Assembly (NCBI GenBank): GCA_963590405.1
Contig: CAVAPE010000006.1
Span: forward strand, 1 to 59,119
Direction of reading: 5' to 3'
Source: Limisoma sp963590405
Lineage (GTDB): Bacteria; Bacteroidota; Bacteroidia; Bacteroidales; Muribaculaceae
Length of the DNA stretch: 59,119 nucleotides
This document shows, in pieces, positions 49,339 to 58,316 of this stretch (position 1 is the first letter of the stretch; every line of letters starts with the position of its first letter). The translations under genes were made by a program, and so were the position numbers. Below the pieces are notes generated by a model. That model did not search any database. It saw only the letters and a program-made list of their open reading frames with translations, and was not told the origin of the DNA.

Positions 49339-51234
49339 ATGAGAAGATGGCGCATTGAGGACAGTGCCGAGTTGTACAACATCACCGGCTGGGGACTGAA
49401 GTATTTCTCAATCAACGACAAGGGTCACGTACAGGTGACCCCGCGTGAAAATTATGCATCCGTCGACCTTAAGGATCTGATGGATGAGTTGCAGATTCGC
49501 GACATCACCGCACCGGTGCTGCTGCGTTTCCCCGACATTCTCGACAATCGTATCGAGAAGATTTCGCGATGTTTCCAAAAGGCGGCGGACGAATATAAGT
49601 ACGACGCCCAGAATTTCATTATCTATCCCATCAAGGTGAACCAGATGCGTCAGGTGGTTGACGAGATTGTGAGCCACGGCAAGAAGTTTAACATCGGCCT
49701 GGAGGCAGGCTCGAAGCCCGAACTGCACGCCGTGCTTGCCACCAACATCGACGAGCACAACCTAATCATCTGCAACGGCTACAAGGACGAGAACTACATC
49801 GAACTGGCGCTGCTGGCGCAGAAGATGGGTCGTCGCATCTTTCTCGTGGTGGAGAAACTCAACGAGTTGCACCTCATTGCACGCCTTGCCAAGCGCATCG
49901 GCGTGCGCCCGAACATCGGCATCCGCATCAAGTTGTCGAGTTCTGGCAGTGGCAAGTGGGAAGAGTCGGGTGGCGACCACTCGAAGTTCGGCCTTAACTC
50001 CAGCGAACTGCTGGAGGCTGTCGACGCACTTGTGAAATACAAGATGGAGGACTGCCTCAAGTTGATACATTTCCACATCGGCAGCCAGATTACCAAGATT
50101 CGCCGCATCAAGAATGCCCTTCGCGAGGCAACGCAGTTCTATGTGCAACTCACCAAGATGGGCTTCGGCATCGACTTTATCGACATCGGCGGTGGTCTCG
50201 GCGTGGACTACGACGGCACGCGTTCGAGCGCAAGCGAAAACAGCATGAACTACTCCATCCAGGAGTATGCCAACGACGCCATCTCAGCCATTGTCGACGC
50301 TTGCGAGAAAAACTCGCTGAAGCAGCCTAATGTAATCACTGAGTCGGGACGCTCGCTCTCTGCTCATCACTCAATACTCATCATCGAGACCCTCGAAACC
50401 ACCCAGTTGCCTATCTGGAACGACAATGAGGAGGTGAGCGACCAAGATCACGAACTCGCCCGCGAACTCTATCAGATTTGGGACAAACTGGGGCAGCAGT
50501 CGCTGCTTGAGAGTTGGCACGATGCCCTGCAGATACGCGAGGAGGCGCTCGACCGCTTCAGCCTCGGCATGCTCGACCTCCACACCCGTGCGCAGATTGA
50601 GAAACTCTTCTGGTCGGTGGCGCGCGAGGTCAACGACATTGCCAAGACGATGAAGCACGTGCCCGAGGAACTGCGCATCTCGAAGATGCTCCCCGACAAG
50701 TATTTCTGCAACTTCTCACTGTTCCAGTCGCTTCCCGACTCGTGGGCAATAGACCAGATGTTCCCTATCATGCCGATTTCGCGCCTCGACGAGAAGCCTA
50801 CGCGCACGGCAACGATACAGGACGTGACCTGCGACTCCGACGGCAAAATCAACTACTTTATATCGAGCCATGGGTTCTCCAACGCCTTGCCGATACACCC
50901 CATCAAGAGCGGCGAGTCGTACTATCTTGGCGTGTTCCTCGTGGGTGCATACCAGGAAATCCTCGGCGACATGCACAACCTCTTCGGCGACACCAACACG
51001 GTGCACATCAGTGTGTACAAGGACCATTACGAAATCGACCAGATTATCGACGGCGAGACGGTGGCAGAGGTGCTCGACTATGTGCAGTACAACCCCAAGA
51101 AACTTGTGCGCAACGTTGAAACGTGGGTGACACGCTCAATGAAGCAGGGCAAGATTACGCCTGAGGAGGGTCGCGAATTTTTGGGCAACTATCGTTCTGG
51201 ACTTTACGGATACACATACCTCGAAAAGGACTAA
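49339..51234 (+). CDS. speA: Biosynthetic arginine decarboxylase
   Basis: This 631-residue PLP enzyme makes agmatine from arginine for polyamine synthesis. The PLP-lysine region (FIIYPIKVNQMRQVVDEI), GLEAGSKPEL, LIHFHIGSQI, DIGGGLGVDYDGTRS and ITESGRSLSAHHS are typical of the long SpeA-type decarboxylase, including the C-terminal extension. truA follows after 4 bases. Confidence 0.95.
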   Translation: MRRWRIEDSAELYNITGWGLKYFSINDKGHVQVTPRENYASVDLKDLMDELQIRDITAPVLLRFPDILDNRIEKISRCFQKAADEYKYDAQNFIIYPIKVNQMRQVVDEIVSHGKKFNIGLEAGSKPELHAVLATNIDEHNLIICNGYKDENYIELALLAQKMGRRIFLVVEKLNELHLIARLAKRIGVRPNIGIRIKLSSSGSGKWEESGGDHSKFGLNSSELLEAVDALVKYKMEDCLKLIHFHIGSQITKIRRIKNALREATQFYVQLTKMGFGIDFIDIGGGLGVDYDGTRSSASENSMNYSIQEYANDAISAIVDACEKNSLKQPNVITESGRSLSAHHSILIIETLETTQLPIWNDNEEVSDQDHELARELYQIWDKLGQQSLLESWHDALQIREEALDRFSLGMLDLHTRAQIEKLFWSVAREVNDIAKTMKHVPEELRISKMLPDKYFCNFSLFQSLPDSWAIDQMFPIMPISRLDEKPTRTATIQDVTCDSDGKINYFISSHGFSNALPIHPIKSGESYYLGVFLVGAYQEILGDMHNLFGDTNTVHISVYKDHYEIDQIIDGETVAEVLDYVQYNPKKLVRNVETWVTRSMKQGKITPEEGREFLGNYRSGLYGYTYLEKD

Positions 51235-51238
51235 GACG

Positions 51239-51991
51239 ATGGCTTCCCGCTACTTTATGCACTTGGCTTACAACGGCGCGCCCTATCACGGATGGCAGCG
51301 CCAGCCCAATGCCGTCAGTGTGCAGGAGGAGTTGGAGAAGGCATTGTCAATGGTGCTGCGGCAACCCGTTGCTGTGACTGGCGCGGGACGCACCGACACG
51401 GGTGTGAACGCGCGGTGCATGTATGCCCATTTCGACGTGGAACAGGAGATTGCCGATAGCCGCCGGCTGGTGGCGTCGCTCAACAGCATCGTTGGGCGCG
51501 ACATAGCGGTCTACTCCGTTGTCCGTGTGGCAGACGATGCTCATGCGCGGTTTGATGCCACAAGCCGCACCTACAAATATTTCATCGGCAAGCACAAGTC
51601 GCCTTTCGACTACCACTTTGCGTGGACGCCGCCCTATGCGCTTGATGTGGAGGCGATGAATGCCGCCGCCGCGCGGCTGTTTGACTATGTGGACTTTACC
51701 AGTTTTAGTAAACTCCACACCGACGTGAAGACCAACAACTGCCGCATCGACTACGCCCATTGGGACGACGAGGGAGACCGCCTAGTGTTTACCATCACCG
51801 CCGATCGCTTCCTGCGCAACATGGTGCGCGCCATCGTTGGCACGCTCGTCGACGTGGGACGGCACAAAATCACCGTAGAGCAGTTCTGCCGCATCATCGA
51901 GCGCAAGGATCGCTGCGAGGCCGGCACCTCCGTCCCCGGCAACGCCCTCTTCCTCTGGGACATAACCTACCCCTACGCAATCGATTCCTAA
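51239..51991 (+). CDS. truA: tRNA pseudouridine(38-40) synthase
   Basis: This 250-residue enzyme isomerises uridines in the anticodon arm. The catalytic aspartate is D53 in GAGRTDTGVNAR. YNGAPYHGWQRQPN, FDATSRTYKY, DFTSFSK and FLRNMVRAIVGTLVDVGR are present. It is coupled to speA by a 4-base gap. The opposite-strand gene at 51988 overlaps its stop codon by 4 bases. Confidence 0.95.
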   Translation: MASRYFMHLAYNGAPYHGWQRQPNAVSVQEELEKALSMVLRQPVAVTGAGRTDTGVNARCMYAHFDVEQEIADSRRLVASLNSIVGRDIAVYSVVRVADDAHARFDATSRTYKYFIGKHKSPFDYHFAWTPPYALDVEAMNAAAARLFDYVDFTSFSKLHTDVKTNNCRIDYAHWDDEGDRLVFTITADRFLRNMVRAIVGTLVDVGRHKITVEQFCRIIERKDRCEAGTSVPGNALFLWDITYPYAIDS

Positions 51992-52455
51992 GGACGAAAT
52001 TTTACGTTAGGGTCGAAATGCCTTAAAATATCACCATATTTCTTTATCTCTGCATCGGTCATATATCGGGCTCGGTTTGAGTCGCGATTGTTTATTCCAG
52101 AGTAGCCTTGCACATGGACAACTCCTTTTGGAAACACCTGTTGAACCTCTCCGGCAACTTTATTCCTGTGTTCGTGCCCCCAATCAAAATCAACGGTATG
52201 TTGTCGGGTTATGTAAACCTTGGCTTGTGTTACATTCCCGCTTTTGCCCACTTTTAGGTAAATGTCTGAAGAGTTTGCAAATGCAGGAAGTCCCGAGTGA
52301 CTTCCATCGGGGTCTGTCTTCAGTATTATAACTTTCGCTTTCAAGCCATTATGATAATATGTCTCATAATTTGGGTGCGCATCGTAGAGATATTCAGAAA
52401 ATCCTCCAGTCGCGTTATATTGTCTTGCGTTTCCCATATGCCTATAAATCGTCAA
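51988..52455 (-). CDS. Protein of unknown function, possible toxin-type domain
   Basis: This 155-residue protein has no signal peptide or membrane helix. Visible are MGNARQYNATGGFSEYLYDAH, LKAKVIILKTDPDGSHSGLP, then ITRQHTVDFDWGHEHRNKV and MTDAEIKKYGDILRHFDPNVKF. Scattered His residues (QHTVDFDWGHEH) could form a catalytic site, and the small size resembles the C-terminal effector domains of phage or polymorphic toxins. That is only a guess. It overlaps the upstream gene by 14 bases and is the last of a three-gene, AT-richer run. Confidence 0.65.
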   Translation of the reverse strand: MTIYRHMGNARQYNATGGFSEYLYDAHPNYETYYHNGLKAKVIILKTDPDGSHSGLPAFANSSDIYLKVGKSGNVTQAKVYITRQHTVDFDWGHEHRNKVAGEVQQVFPKGVVHVQGYSGINNRDSNRARYMTDAEIKKYGDILRHFDPNVKFRP

Positions 52456-52822
52456 AGTTATGATTGTATTCCACTCCCTTATAGTCTCTTAGCCTTAACC
52501 ATTGAAACAGGGTTGTATCTCTGTCCAATATGCCTAAATCCTTAAGATTAGCATTTAAGGTCTCGGAAAGATTCATAAAATGTTCTTCGCCAGTTTCGCT
52601 GCCGATAATATATTCATCATACCAGCATCGCACGATATACAGATGGTCTTCGTTGTTGAACTCAGACATTACGAGGTCATTGGAAACGGTCATTACACAT
52701 TTCTGCTTGTGCTCTTGTGCTTCAAAGAATTTTTTCTCATTGTCAGAGATATAGTGCCCTTTCATGCAATTGAATAACTTGATGTCCTCAGGCCACAGTG
52801 TGTTGGTTTCTTGTGTTTTCAT
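52442..52822 (-). CDS. Hypothetical protein of the DUF4417 patch
   Basis: This 126-residue acidic protein is not recognised. It has IYIV-type and EEHFMNLSETLNANLKDLG segments and lacks membrane helices. The start at 52822 overlaps the DUF4417 gene by 35 bases; an alternative ATG at 52765 would give 107 residues and no overlap. Its 3' end overlaps the next gene by 14 bases. Position and acidity would fit an immunity or partner protein, which is unproven. Confidence 0.62.
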   Translation of the reverse strand: MKTQETNTLWPEDIKLFNCMKGHYISDNEKKFFEAQEHKQKCVMTVSNDLVMSEFNNEDHLYIVRCWYDEYIIGSETGEEHFMNLSETLNANLKDLGILDRDTTLFQWLRLRDYKGVEYNHNFDDL

Positions 52823-53570
52823 CGTTTCTAAAATTTTTATGGATAAAGTCTGGTATATGTTTAACGCTCACTGGCAATCCGATTGTGTCTTTCTCGCTGC
52901 CGCCGAAGACAATTAAGATCGTGGGTTCGAGAATCTCGATTAATTTGTGTACGGCATATAGCCATAATGATTTGGCACCTTTGCTGTGTTCGTGCCCAAT
53001 GCCACATATTGCTATGACACTATGTTTGGGTAATCCCTCAAAACAATAAGATAAAGAACTTACGTTTCCCCAACTTGCCACGGGAATGACATTTATTCCA
53101 CAAATCTGCCAATAGGCAGCCGCAAATCGAGATAAATAAATGGCTTGAAGATTGACCTGCTTTGGCACGTCAACGTATAGCGAGCAATCTGGGGCAAAAA
53201 CATATCCATAATCGATTATGCTATACGTTGTTGCTTCAAGATTGCGGGTTATTGCTGAATGAAATTTGTAATCATCCAAAAAGAAATGAAGGGCAGAGGA
53301 ACTGCCAATGTGCTTGTTTTTTTCGGTAAAAGGATACACATCAAAGTCTACAGTGCCTGTGTAACTTTCAACAATTGGGATTCCGTTTTCTTCTGTGAAT
53401 CTCATTCCTGCAGACAAATGCAAATTGTTGTAAGTCAACTTGCGTTGTAGAGCCTTTGATAGGATACAAAGAGTAAATTCACGTCCTTTGTTGTCGTGTG
53501 TCAGAAGATATTGTTCCTTTAGGGAGAACAATGATTCGGACGCAAAAATTTTTGAGAATTTGGTTCTCAT
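52788..53570 (-). CDS. DUF4417 protein
   Basis: This 260-residue protein matches the DUF4417 family often found in phages and mobile DNA. Its motifs are HFFLDDYKF (95-103), APDCSLYVDVP (126-136), AYWQICGINVIPVASWG (152-168) and a Gly-rich segment after it (SVIAICGIGHEHSKGAK). The function is unknown. It is the first gene of an AT-richer run of three genes between truA and the GH97 gene, with a TATGTTTG box at 53640-53647. Confidence 0.78.
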   Translation of the reverse strand: MRTKFSKIFASESLFSLKEQYLLTHDNKGREFTLCILSKALQRKLTYNNLHLSAGMRFTEENGIPIVESYTGTVDFDVYPFTEKNKHIGSSSALHFFLDDYKFHSAITRNLEATTYSIIDYGYVFAPDCSLYVDVPKQVNLQAIYLSRFAAAYWQICGINVIPVASWGNVSSLSYCFEGLPKHSVIAICGIGHEHSKGAKSLWLYAVHKLIEILEPTILIVFGGSEKDTIGLPVSVKHIPDFIHKNFRNDENTRNQHTVA

Positions 53571-53639
53571 AAATTACTAATGTTGGTTTCGTTTGGTTGT
53601 GTCAAGCCTCATACTCCTAACTTTCTGAGTCTTGTGTCC

Positions 53640-53647
53640 CAAACATA
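53640..53647 (-). promoter_or_regulatory. Candidate -7 box of the DUF4417 operon
   Basis: TATGTTTG on the minus strand, about 70 bases before the DUF4417 start, inside an AT-rich 215-base gap that otherwise holds only the GH97 terminator. Confidence 0.4.
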
Positions 53648-53730
53648 AAATTTATAATATACTTTATTAATAAAGTTACAAAAAAAATCCAAGAGCCGAC
53701 AGGAGAGAGAATAAATTAACTTTATATAAC

Positions 53731-53766
53731 AAAAATCCCTCCGGGCGGTTGCTGGGAGGGATTTTT
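53731..53766 (-). terminator. Terminator after the GH97 gene
   Basis: AAAAATCCCTCC (53731-53742) pairs perfectly with GGAGGGATTTTT (53755-53766) over a 12-base loop, with a T-tract on either strand. Confidence 0.88.
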
Positions 53767-53785
53767 TGTGGGGTTGTGGGTGATG

Positions 53786-55894
53786 CTATTTTGCTGTGGG
53801 GCGGATTGTTATTGCGTATCCGCCGCCTTCTCCTTCGTGGATTTTGAGGCGTGACTTTGAGGTCACATTCTTCGTTTCAATCACATAACTTTGCGGATTG
53901 TTGCGGTAGTGGGCAGTCTTGCCGTCGCGGTAGATTGTAGCCACATATTTCTTGCCAGCAGGCAGAAAGTCGAGCGTGATGTCGGAGGTGCGTGCAGCCT
54001 CGCCGTTGGTGCCGCCCACAAACCATTCCTCCTTGCCCTTGGTCTTGCGTGCCACGGTGAGGTATTCGTAAGGCTCAGCCTCAAGATAGTAACTCTTGTC
54101 CCAGTCCAAAGCCACGTCCTTGATAAACTGGAATGCGTCCATAAACGGAGCATAGTTTTCAGGGGTGTCGGCTGCCATCTGCAGCGGGCTGTACATAGTC
54201 ACGTAGAGCGACAACTGGTTGCAGATTGTTGTGTTCACCCAACTGTGGTTGTCGGGGCACATCTTGTTCACGTCCATCTCGAAGATGCCTGGAGTGTAGT
54301 CCATCGGACCGCCAACCAGACGGGTGAACGGAAGGATGGTGGTGTGGCTCGGACGGCTTCCGCCGAATGCCTGATATTCGGTGCCGCGAGCACTCTCGTT
54401 GCCGATGAGGTTAGGATAGGTGCGGCAGAGACCCGTAGGGCGCACAGCCTCGTGGGCGTTGACCATAATGTGGTAGTCGGCTGCCTTTTGGATGGCGTAG
54501 AGATAGTGGTTGTTGATCCACTGGCTGTAGTGGTTCTCGCCGCGTGGCACGATGTCGCCCACGTAGCCACTCTTCACGGCGTCGTAGCCGTGCTCGTTCA
54601 TATATTTGTAGGCAGCATCCATGTGGCGCTCATAGTTGCGCACGGATGCCGACGTTTCGTGGTGCATAATCATCTTCACACCGCGCTCCTTAGCGTATTG
54701 GTGCACTGCTTCTACATCGAAGTCGGGATAAGGCGTAACGAAGTCAAACACATAGTCCTTCGAGTGGCCGTACCAGTCCTCCCAGCCTTCGTTCCAACCC
54801 TCTACGAGTACGCCGTCGAAGCCATTGTCGGCAGCGAAGTCGATGTAGTGCTTGGTCTTCTCAGTGGTAGCGCCGTGGCGGCCGTTGGGGCGCACCTTGG
54901 TGTAGTCGGTCTTGCCGAGTTGCACGCTCACGAGGTCGTCGGTGTAAGCCCAAGTGCTCTTACCCGTAATCATCTCCCACCAGATGCCCACATATTTGCA
55001 AGGCTTAATCCAAGACGTGTCGGCAATTTTGCAAGGCTCGTTGAGGTTGAGGGTGATGCGCGAAGCCAAGAGGTTGCGAGCATCGTCGGCAACGGTGACC
55101 GTGCGCCACGGCGATGTGCAAGGCGTCTGCATATAGCCCTTGTCACCCTGGCTGTCGGGGGTGAGCCAAGAAGTGAACACGAGGTTCTTGTCGTCGAGGT
55201 TGAGGTGCATTGTAGCGTAGTTTACGCAGGCAGCCTCGTGGATGTTGACAAACACGCCGTCGTCGGTTTTCAGCAGCAGTGAAGTCTGCACACCTGTCGG
55301 CGAGAAAGAAGTCTGCGAAAGGTTTTCGGTTATCGAACTTTCCATGCGAGAGCGTATTTCCGTGAGGCGGCAACGAGTGTATTCATACTCCTGCGTGTCG
55401 TAGTCGCCCGGAATCCAGTAGGCGGTATGGTTGGCAGTCATAGCAAACTCCGTGCATTCCTCCTTGATAACGAAGTAACTCAATTCCTTCTGTTGAGGCC
55501 ATTCGTAGCGGAAGCCCACGCCGTCGTCGAAGACGCGGAAGCGGATGCCCATGCGGCGGTTGGTTGCCGATTGGAGCAACTCCACATAGAGTTCGTTGTA
55601 GTGGTTGCGGATGGCGTTTTCCTCGCCCCAAACGGGTGTCCACGTCTCATCGAAGTCCGACGTCTCCGTCTTTTCTTTCACGAAACCGTCGCGCAGGCTG
55701 GTGTTGTCCTTCATCTCGATGCCGAGGCGGCTCGGTTTCACAATTTCTTTACCTTTGAAAGCAACCTTGTAGGTCGGCACACCGTTGTCGGCAAGGTTGA
55801 AGTCGAGAGCCACCGTTCCGGCTGGCGATTCTACATGCTGGGCAGAAGCCAGCAGGGCACAGGCGGATGCCATCAATGCCAATATTTTCTTCAT
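53786..55894 (-). CDS. GH97 alpha-glucosidase (SusB-type, inverting)
   Basis: This 702-residue enzyme has a signal peptide (KKILALMASACALLASAQ). Family landmarks are HHETSASVRNYERH (E413), VNAHEAVRPTGLCRTYPN (E482), NLIGNESARGTEYQ (E500, E506), GGPMDYTPGIF and YVTMYSPLQMAADTPENY. The spacing of these Glu residues equals that of E439, E508, E526 and E532 of SusB, so the base, calcium and acid residues of the inverting subfamily appear intact. The frame is open far upstream to 57040, but that part is antisense to the Smr gene. The start at 55894 carries the signal peptide. No SusC/D pair is near. Confidence 0.93.
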   Translation of the reverse strand: MKKILALMASACALLASAQHVESPAGTVALDFNLADNGVPTYKVAFKGKEIVKPSRLGIEMKDNTSLRDGFVKEKTETSDFDETWTPVWGEENAIRNHYNELYVELLQSATNRRMGIRFRVFDDGVGFRYEWPQQKELSYFVIKEECTEFAMTANHTAYWIPGDYDTQEYEYTRCRLTEIRSRMESSITENLSQTSFSPTGVQTSLLLKTDDGVFVNIHEAACVNYATMHLNLDDKNLVFTSWLTPDSQGDKGYMQTPCTSPWRTVTVADDARNLLASRITLNLNEPCKIADTSWIKPCKYVGIWWEMITGKSTWAYTDDLVSVQLGKTDYTKVRPNGRHGATTEKTKHYIDFAADNGFDGVLVEGWNEGWEDWYGHSKDYVFDFVTPYPDFDVEAVHQYAKERGVKMIMHHETSASVRNYERHMDAAYKYMNEHGYDAVKSGYVGDIVPRGENHYSQWINNHYLYAIQKAADYHIMVNAHEAVRPTGLCRTYPNLIGNESARGTEYQAFGGSRPSHTTILPFTRLVGGPMDYTPGIFEMDVNKMCPDNHSWVNTTICNQLSLYVTMYSPLQMAADTPENYAPFMDAFQFIKDVALDWDKSYYLEAEPYEYLTVARKTKGKEEWFVGGTNGEAARTSDITLDFLPAGKKYVATIYRDGKTAHYRNNPQSYVIETKNVTSKSRLKIHEGEGGGYAITIRPTAK

Positions 55895-55920
55895 AGTTAC
55901 ATAGGTTTTTGATGATGCTA

Positions 55921-55928
55921 CAAATATA
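55921..55928 (-). promoter_or_regulatory. Candidate -7 box of the GH97 gene
   Basis: TATATTTG on the minus strand, 27 bases before the GH97 start. It lies 11 bases from the divergent plus-strand box. Confidence 0.5.
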
Positions 55929-55939
55929 CAAATTTTGCG

Positions 55940-55947
55940 TAAATTTG
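55940..55947 (+). promoter_or_regulatory. Candidate -7 box of the DUF2027-Smr gene
   Basis: TAAATTTG on the plus strand, 19 bases before the ATG. The two divergent promoters share a 72-base gap. Confidence 0.5.
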
Positions 55948-55966
55948 CAGTATAAACAATAGAAGT

Positions 55967-57043
55967 ATGAAAGTAGGTGACATTGTGCGCTACCTCAATG
56001 CAGTGGGTGGCGGAAAAGTGACGAAGATAGAAGACAAGATTGCGTATGTGGAAGAGCCCGACGGATTTGAAACGCCGGTGCTCATCCGCGAATGTGTGGT
56101 GGTCGACCCAGACGGTGGGATGATGCCTAAGAAGAAGTTCGGCAGCAATGAGCCAAGCAAATACGAGGCTCCAGCGGTGGAGAAGCCGCAGCCGAAAGCG
56201 CCAGTGTCGGAAAACAATGTGCCTCTGCTGGAAACAGCCGAGGGCGACGTGCTCAATGTGGTGCTCGGCTACGAGCCTACGGAAGTGAAACACCTGAACA
56301 CCACCAAGTTTGACGCCTACCTCGTGAACGACAGCAACTACTATCTCTATGTGGTCTATGCCACACGCGGCGACGGCGGCGAGTGGACGTGCCGCTTCTC
56401 GGGCATCGTCGAGCCAAACATTCAGGTGCATCTCGAAGAGTTGACCCACGCCGACCTTCCTGAGCGCGAGCGCGTGTCGGTGCAGTATTTGGCATTCAAG
56501 AGCGACAAGCCGTTCCGCCTGAAGAACCCCGCTGCGGTGGAGTTCCGCCTCGATGCCACGAAGTTCTACAAGACGCATTGCTTCCACGACAATATGTACT
56601 TCGACAATCCGGTGATTGCCTACGACATAGTGAAAAACGACGTGCCGCAACGGCAGTTGGTGATTGACAGCGGCGAACTTGAGCGCGCGATGCGCGAGAA
56701 GAAGGTTGCCGACAAGGCGCGCCGCCCTGTGGTCAAGCATCAGGAGCCTAAGTCCAAGAGCGAAATCATTGAGGTAGATCTCCACATCGGTGAGTTGCTC
56801 GACTCCACGGCAGGGCTCACCAACAGCGACATCATCAACGTGCAACTCAAGGAGTTTCGCCGCGTGATGGACGAAAACGTGAAGCGCCACGGACAGAAAA
56901 TCGTGTTTATCCACGGCAAGGGCGAGGGCGTGCTCCGCAAGGCGGTGCTCGACGAACTGAAGCATAAGTACAAGAACTGCGAAGCCCAGGACGCTTCGTT
57001 CCGTGAATACGGCTTCGGCGCTACGCTGGTAACGGTGCATTAA
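55967..57043 (+). CDS. DUF2027 protein with C-terminal Smr domain
   Basis: This 358-residue protein has an N-terminal DUF2027 region (KVGDIVRYLNAVGGGKVTKI and a middle beta domain) and a C-terminal Smr domain (about 265-358) with EVDLHIGELL, FIHGKGEGVLRKAV and the final FGATLVTVH. Smr domains of this type (as at the MutS2 C-terminus) can cut DNA or RNA; here there is no MutS2 ATPase. The native role is unknown. The EFR1 gene follows after 5 bases. Confidence 0.9.
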   Translation: MKVGDIVRYLNAVGGGKVTKIEDKIAYVEEPDGFETPVLIRECVVVDPDGGMMPKKKFGSNEPSKYEAPAVEKPQPKAPVSENNVPLLETAEGDVLNVVLGYEPTEVKHLNTTKFDAYLVNDSNYYLYVVYATRGDGGEWTCRFSGIVEPNIQVHLEELTHADLPERERVSVQYLAFKSDKPFRLKNPAAVEFRLDATKFYKTHCFHDNMYFDNPVIAYDIVKNDVPQRQLVIDSGELERAMREKKVADKARRPVVKHQEPKSKSEIIEVDLHIGELLDSTAGLTNSDIINVQLKEFRRVMDENVKRHGQKIVFIHGKGEGVLRKAVLDELKHKYKNCEAQDASFREYGFGATLVTVH

Positions 57044-57048
57044 TCAAG

Positions 57049-57795
57049 ATGATAGCCTATTTTTCATGCACGGGCAACAGCCGCCGCGTGGCAGAACTGC
57101 TTGCTGGGCGGCTCGGTGAGCGGCTTTCGGCAATCGACCTTCGCAGCGCGGCGCAAACCTTCGCTTTGGGCGACGGCGAGCGACTGATATTCGTGTTCCC
57201 AATCCATTCGTGGGGGATGCCGAAAGGCTTGGCGGAGGCGCTGACGGCGCTTCCTATAGACGGCACGCCGGGTTATTGCTGCATGGTTGCCACCTGTGGC
57301 GACGACTGCGGACTGGCAGCGCGCCAGTGGCGCAAGGCTATGGCAGCGCGCGGCATTGCGGCGGATGCTGCATTCTCGGTGCAGATGCCCAACACCTATG
57401 TGCTTTTCCCTGGATTTGACGTAGATAAAAAGGACGTTGAGGCGCGCAAACTCGCAGCGGCGCCGGCAGCGGTCGATGCCATTGCGCAGCAGATTGAGGC
57501 ATCGGCGCGCGGCGACTTCTCGCGCCACGGCGCAGTGGCGTGGCTCAAGTCGCGGGTCGTATATCCGTGGTTTATGAAGGGTGTGAGCGACGAAAAGTTC
57601 TATGCCACAGATGCTTGCGTAGGCTGCGGTAAGTGCGCCAAGGCGTGCCCCACTGGCAACATCACCATCGACAACCGCCGCCCTCATTGGCACGGCAACT
57701 GTCAGAACTGCCTCGCCTGCTACCACACTTGTCCGCTCCATGCGGTGGCCTACGGCAACCGCGCAGCGAAAAAAGGGCAGTATCTCTGCCCATAA
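57049..57795 (+). CDS. EFR1-family ferredoxin with flavodoxin-like N-terminus
   Basis: This 248-residue protein has an N-terminal flavodoxin-like domain (IAYFSCTGNSRRVAELLAG, 2-20) and two C-terminal 4Fe-4S motifs (CVGCGKCAKACP and CQNCLACYHTCP). It is probably an electron carrier; the partner is unknown. It follows the Smr gene by 5 bases and converges on folA. Confidence 0.9.
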   Translation: MIAYFSCTGNSRRVAELLAGRLGERLSAIDLRSAAQTFALGDGERLIFVFPIHSWGMPKGLAEALTALPIDGTPGYCCMVATCGDDCGLAARQWRKAMAARGIAADAAFSVQMPNTYVLFPGFDVDKKDVEARKLAAAPAAVDAIAQQIEASARGDFSRHGAVAWLKSRVVYPWFMKGVSDEKFYATDACVGCGKCAKACPTGNITIDNRRPHWHGNCQNCLACYHTCPLHAVAYGNRAAKKGQYLCP

Positions 57796-57800
57796 TCCGC

Positions 57801-58295
57801 TTATAAACGCTCGTAATTGACAAACGCGTATGGGTAAGGGTTGCGCTCGTCGGGAGTGTGGCTCTCGATGCTCGTTTGCCGCCACGCGCTGCCGTCCACA
57901 TCGGGGAAGAAAGCGTCGGCATCGGCGAAATGCGCATCTATCTCAGTGAGATACAGGCGTGAAGCCAACGCAATAGTGGCGCGGTAAATCTGTTCGCCGC
58001 CAATCACAAACACCTCATCATCACTTCCGGCAAGGCGCAGAGCCTCGTCGACCGACAGAGCCACCTCCACGCCCGGCGCAGAGAATTGCGGATTGCGCGT
58101 CACAACGATGTTGCGGCGGTTGGGGAGAGCCCCTTTCGGCAGAGAGTCGAAGGTGCGCCGCCCCATCACTACGGTGTGCCCCGTGGTCAGCGCCTTGAAT
58201 CGCTTTAGGTCGGCACTCATGTGGCAGAGAAGGTCGCCCTGCTTGCCGATAGCGCCGTCTTTTGCTACGGCGGCAATAATCGATATGTTGCCCAT
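57801..58295 (-). CDS. folA: Dihydrofolate reductase
   Basis: This 164-residue NADPH-dependent enzyme regenerates tetrahydrofolate. The pattern ISIIAAVAKDGAIGKQGDLL, DLKRFKALTTGHTVVMGRRTFDSLP, NIVVTRNP and VFVIGGEQIYRATI is complete. It starts 21 bases after thyA, the classic thyA-folA pair, which links thymidylate synthesis to folate recycling. Confidence 0.95.
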   Translation of the reverse strand: MGNISIIAAVAKDGAIGKQGDLLCHMSADLKRFKALTTGHTVVMGRRTFDSLPKGALPNRRNIVVTRNPQFSAPGVEVALSVDEALRLAGSDDEVFVIGGEQIYRATIALASRLYLTEIDAHFADADAFFPDVDGSAWRQTSIESHTPDERNPYPYAFVNYERL

Positions 58296-58316
58296 TTTCT
58301 TTTAGTTACTGGTTGG

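Noticed and set aside
55895..57040. An upstream extension of the GH97 frame giving a 1084-residue fusion
   Set aside because: The extra 382 codons are antisense to the DUF2027-Smr gene. A signal peptide and a -7 box mark the real start at 55894.
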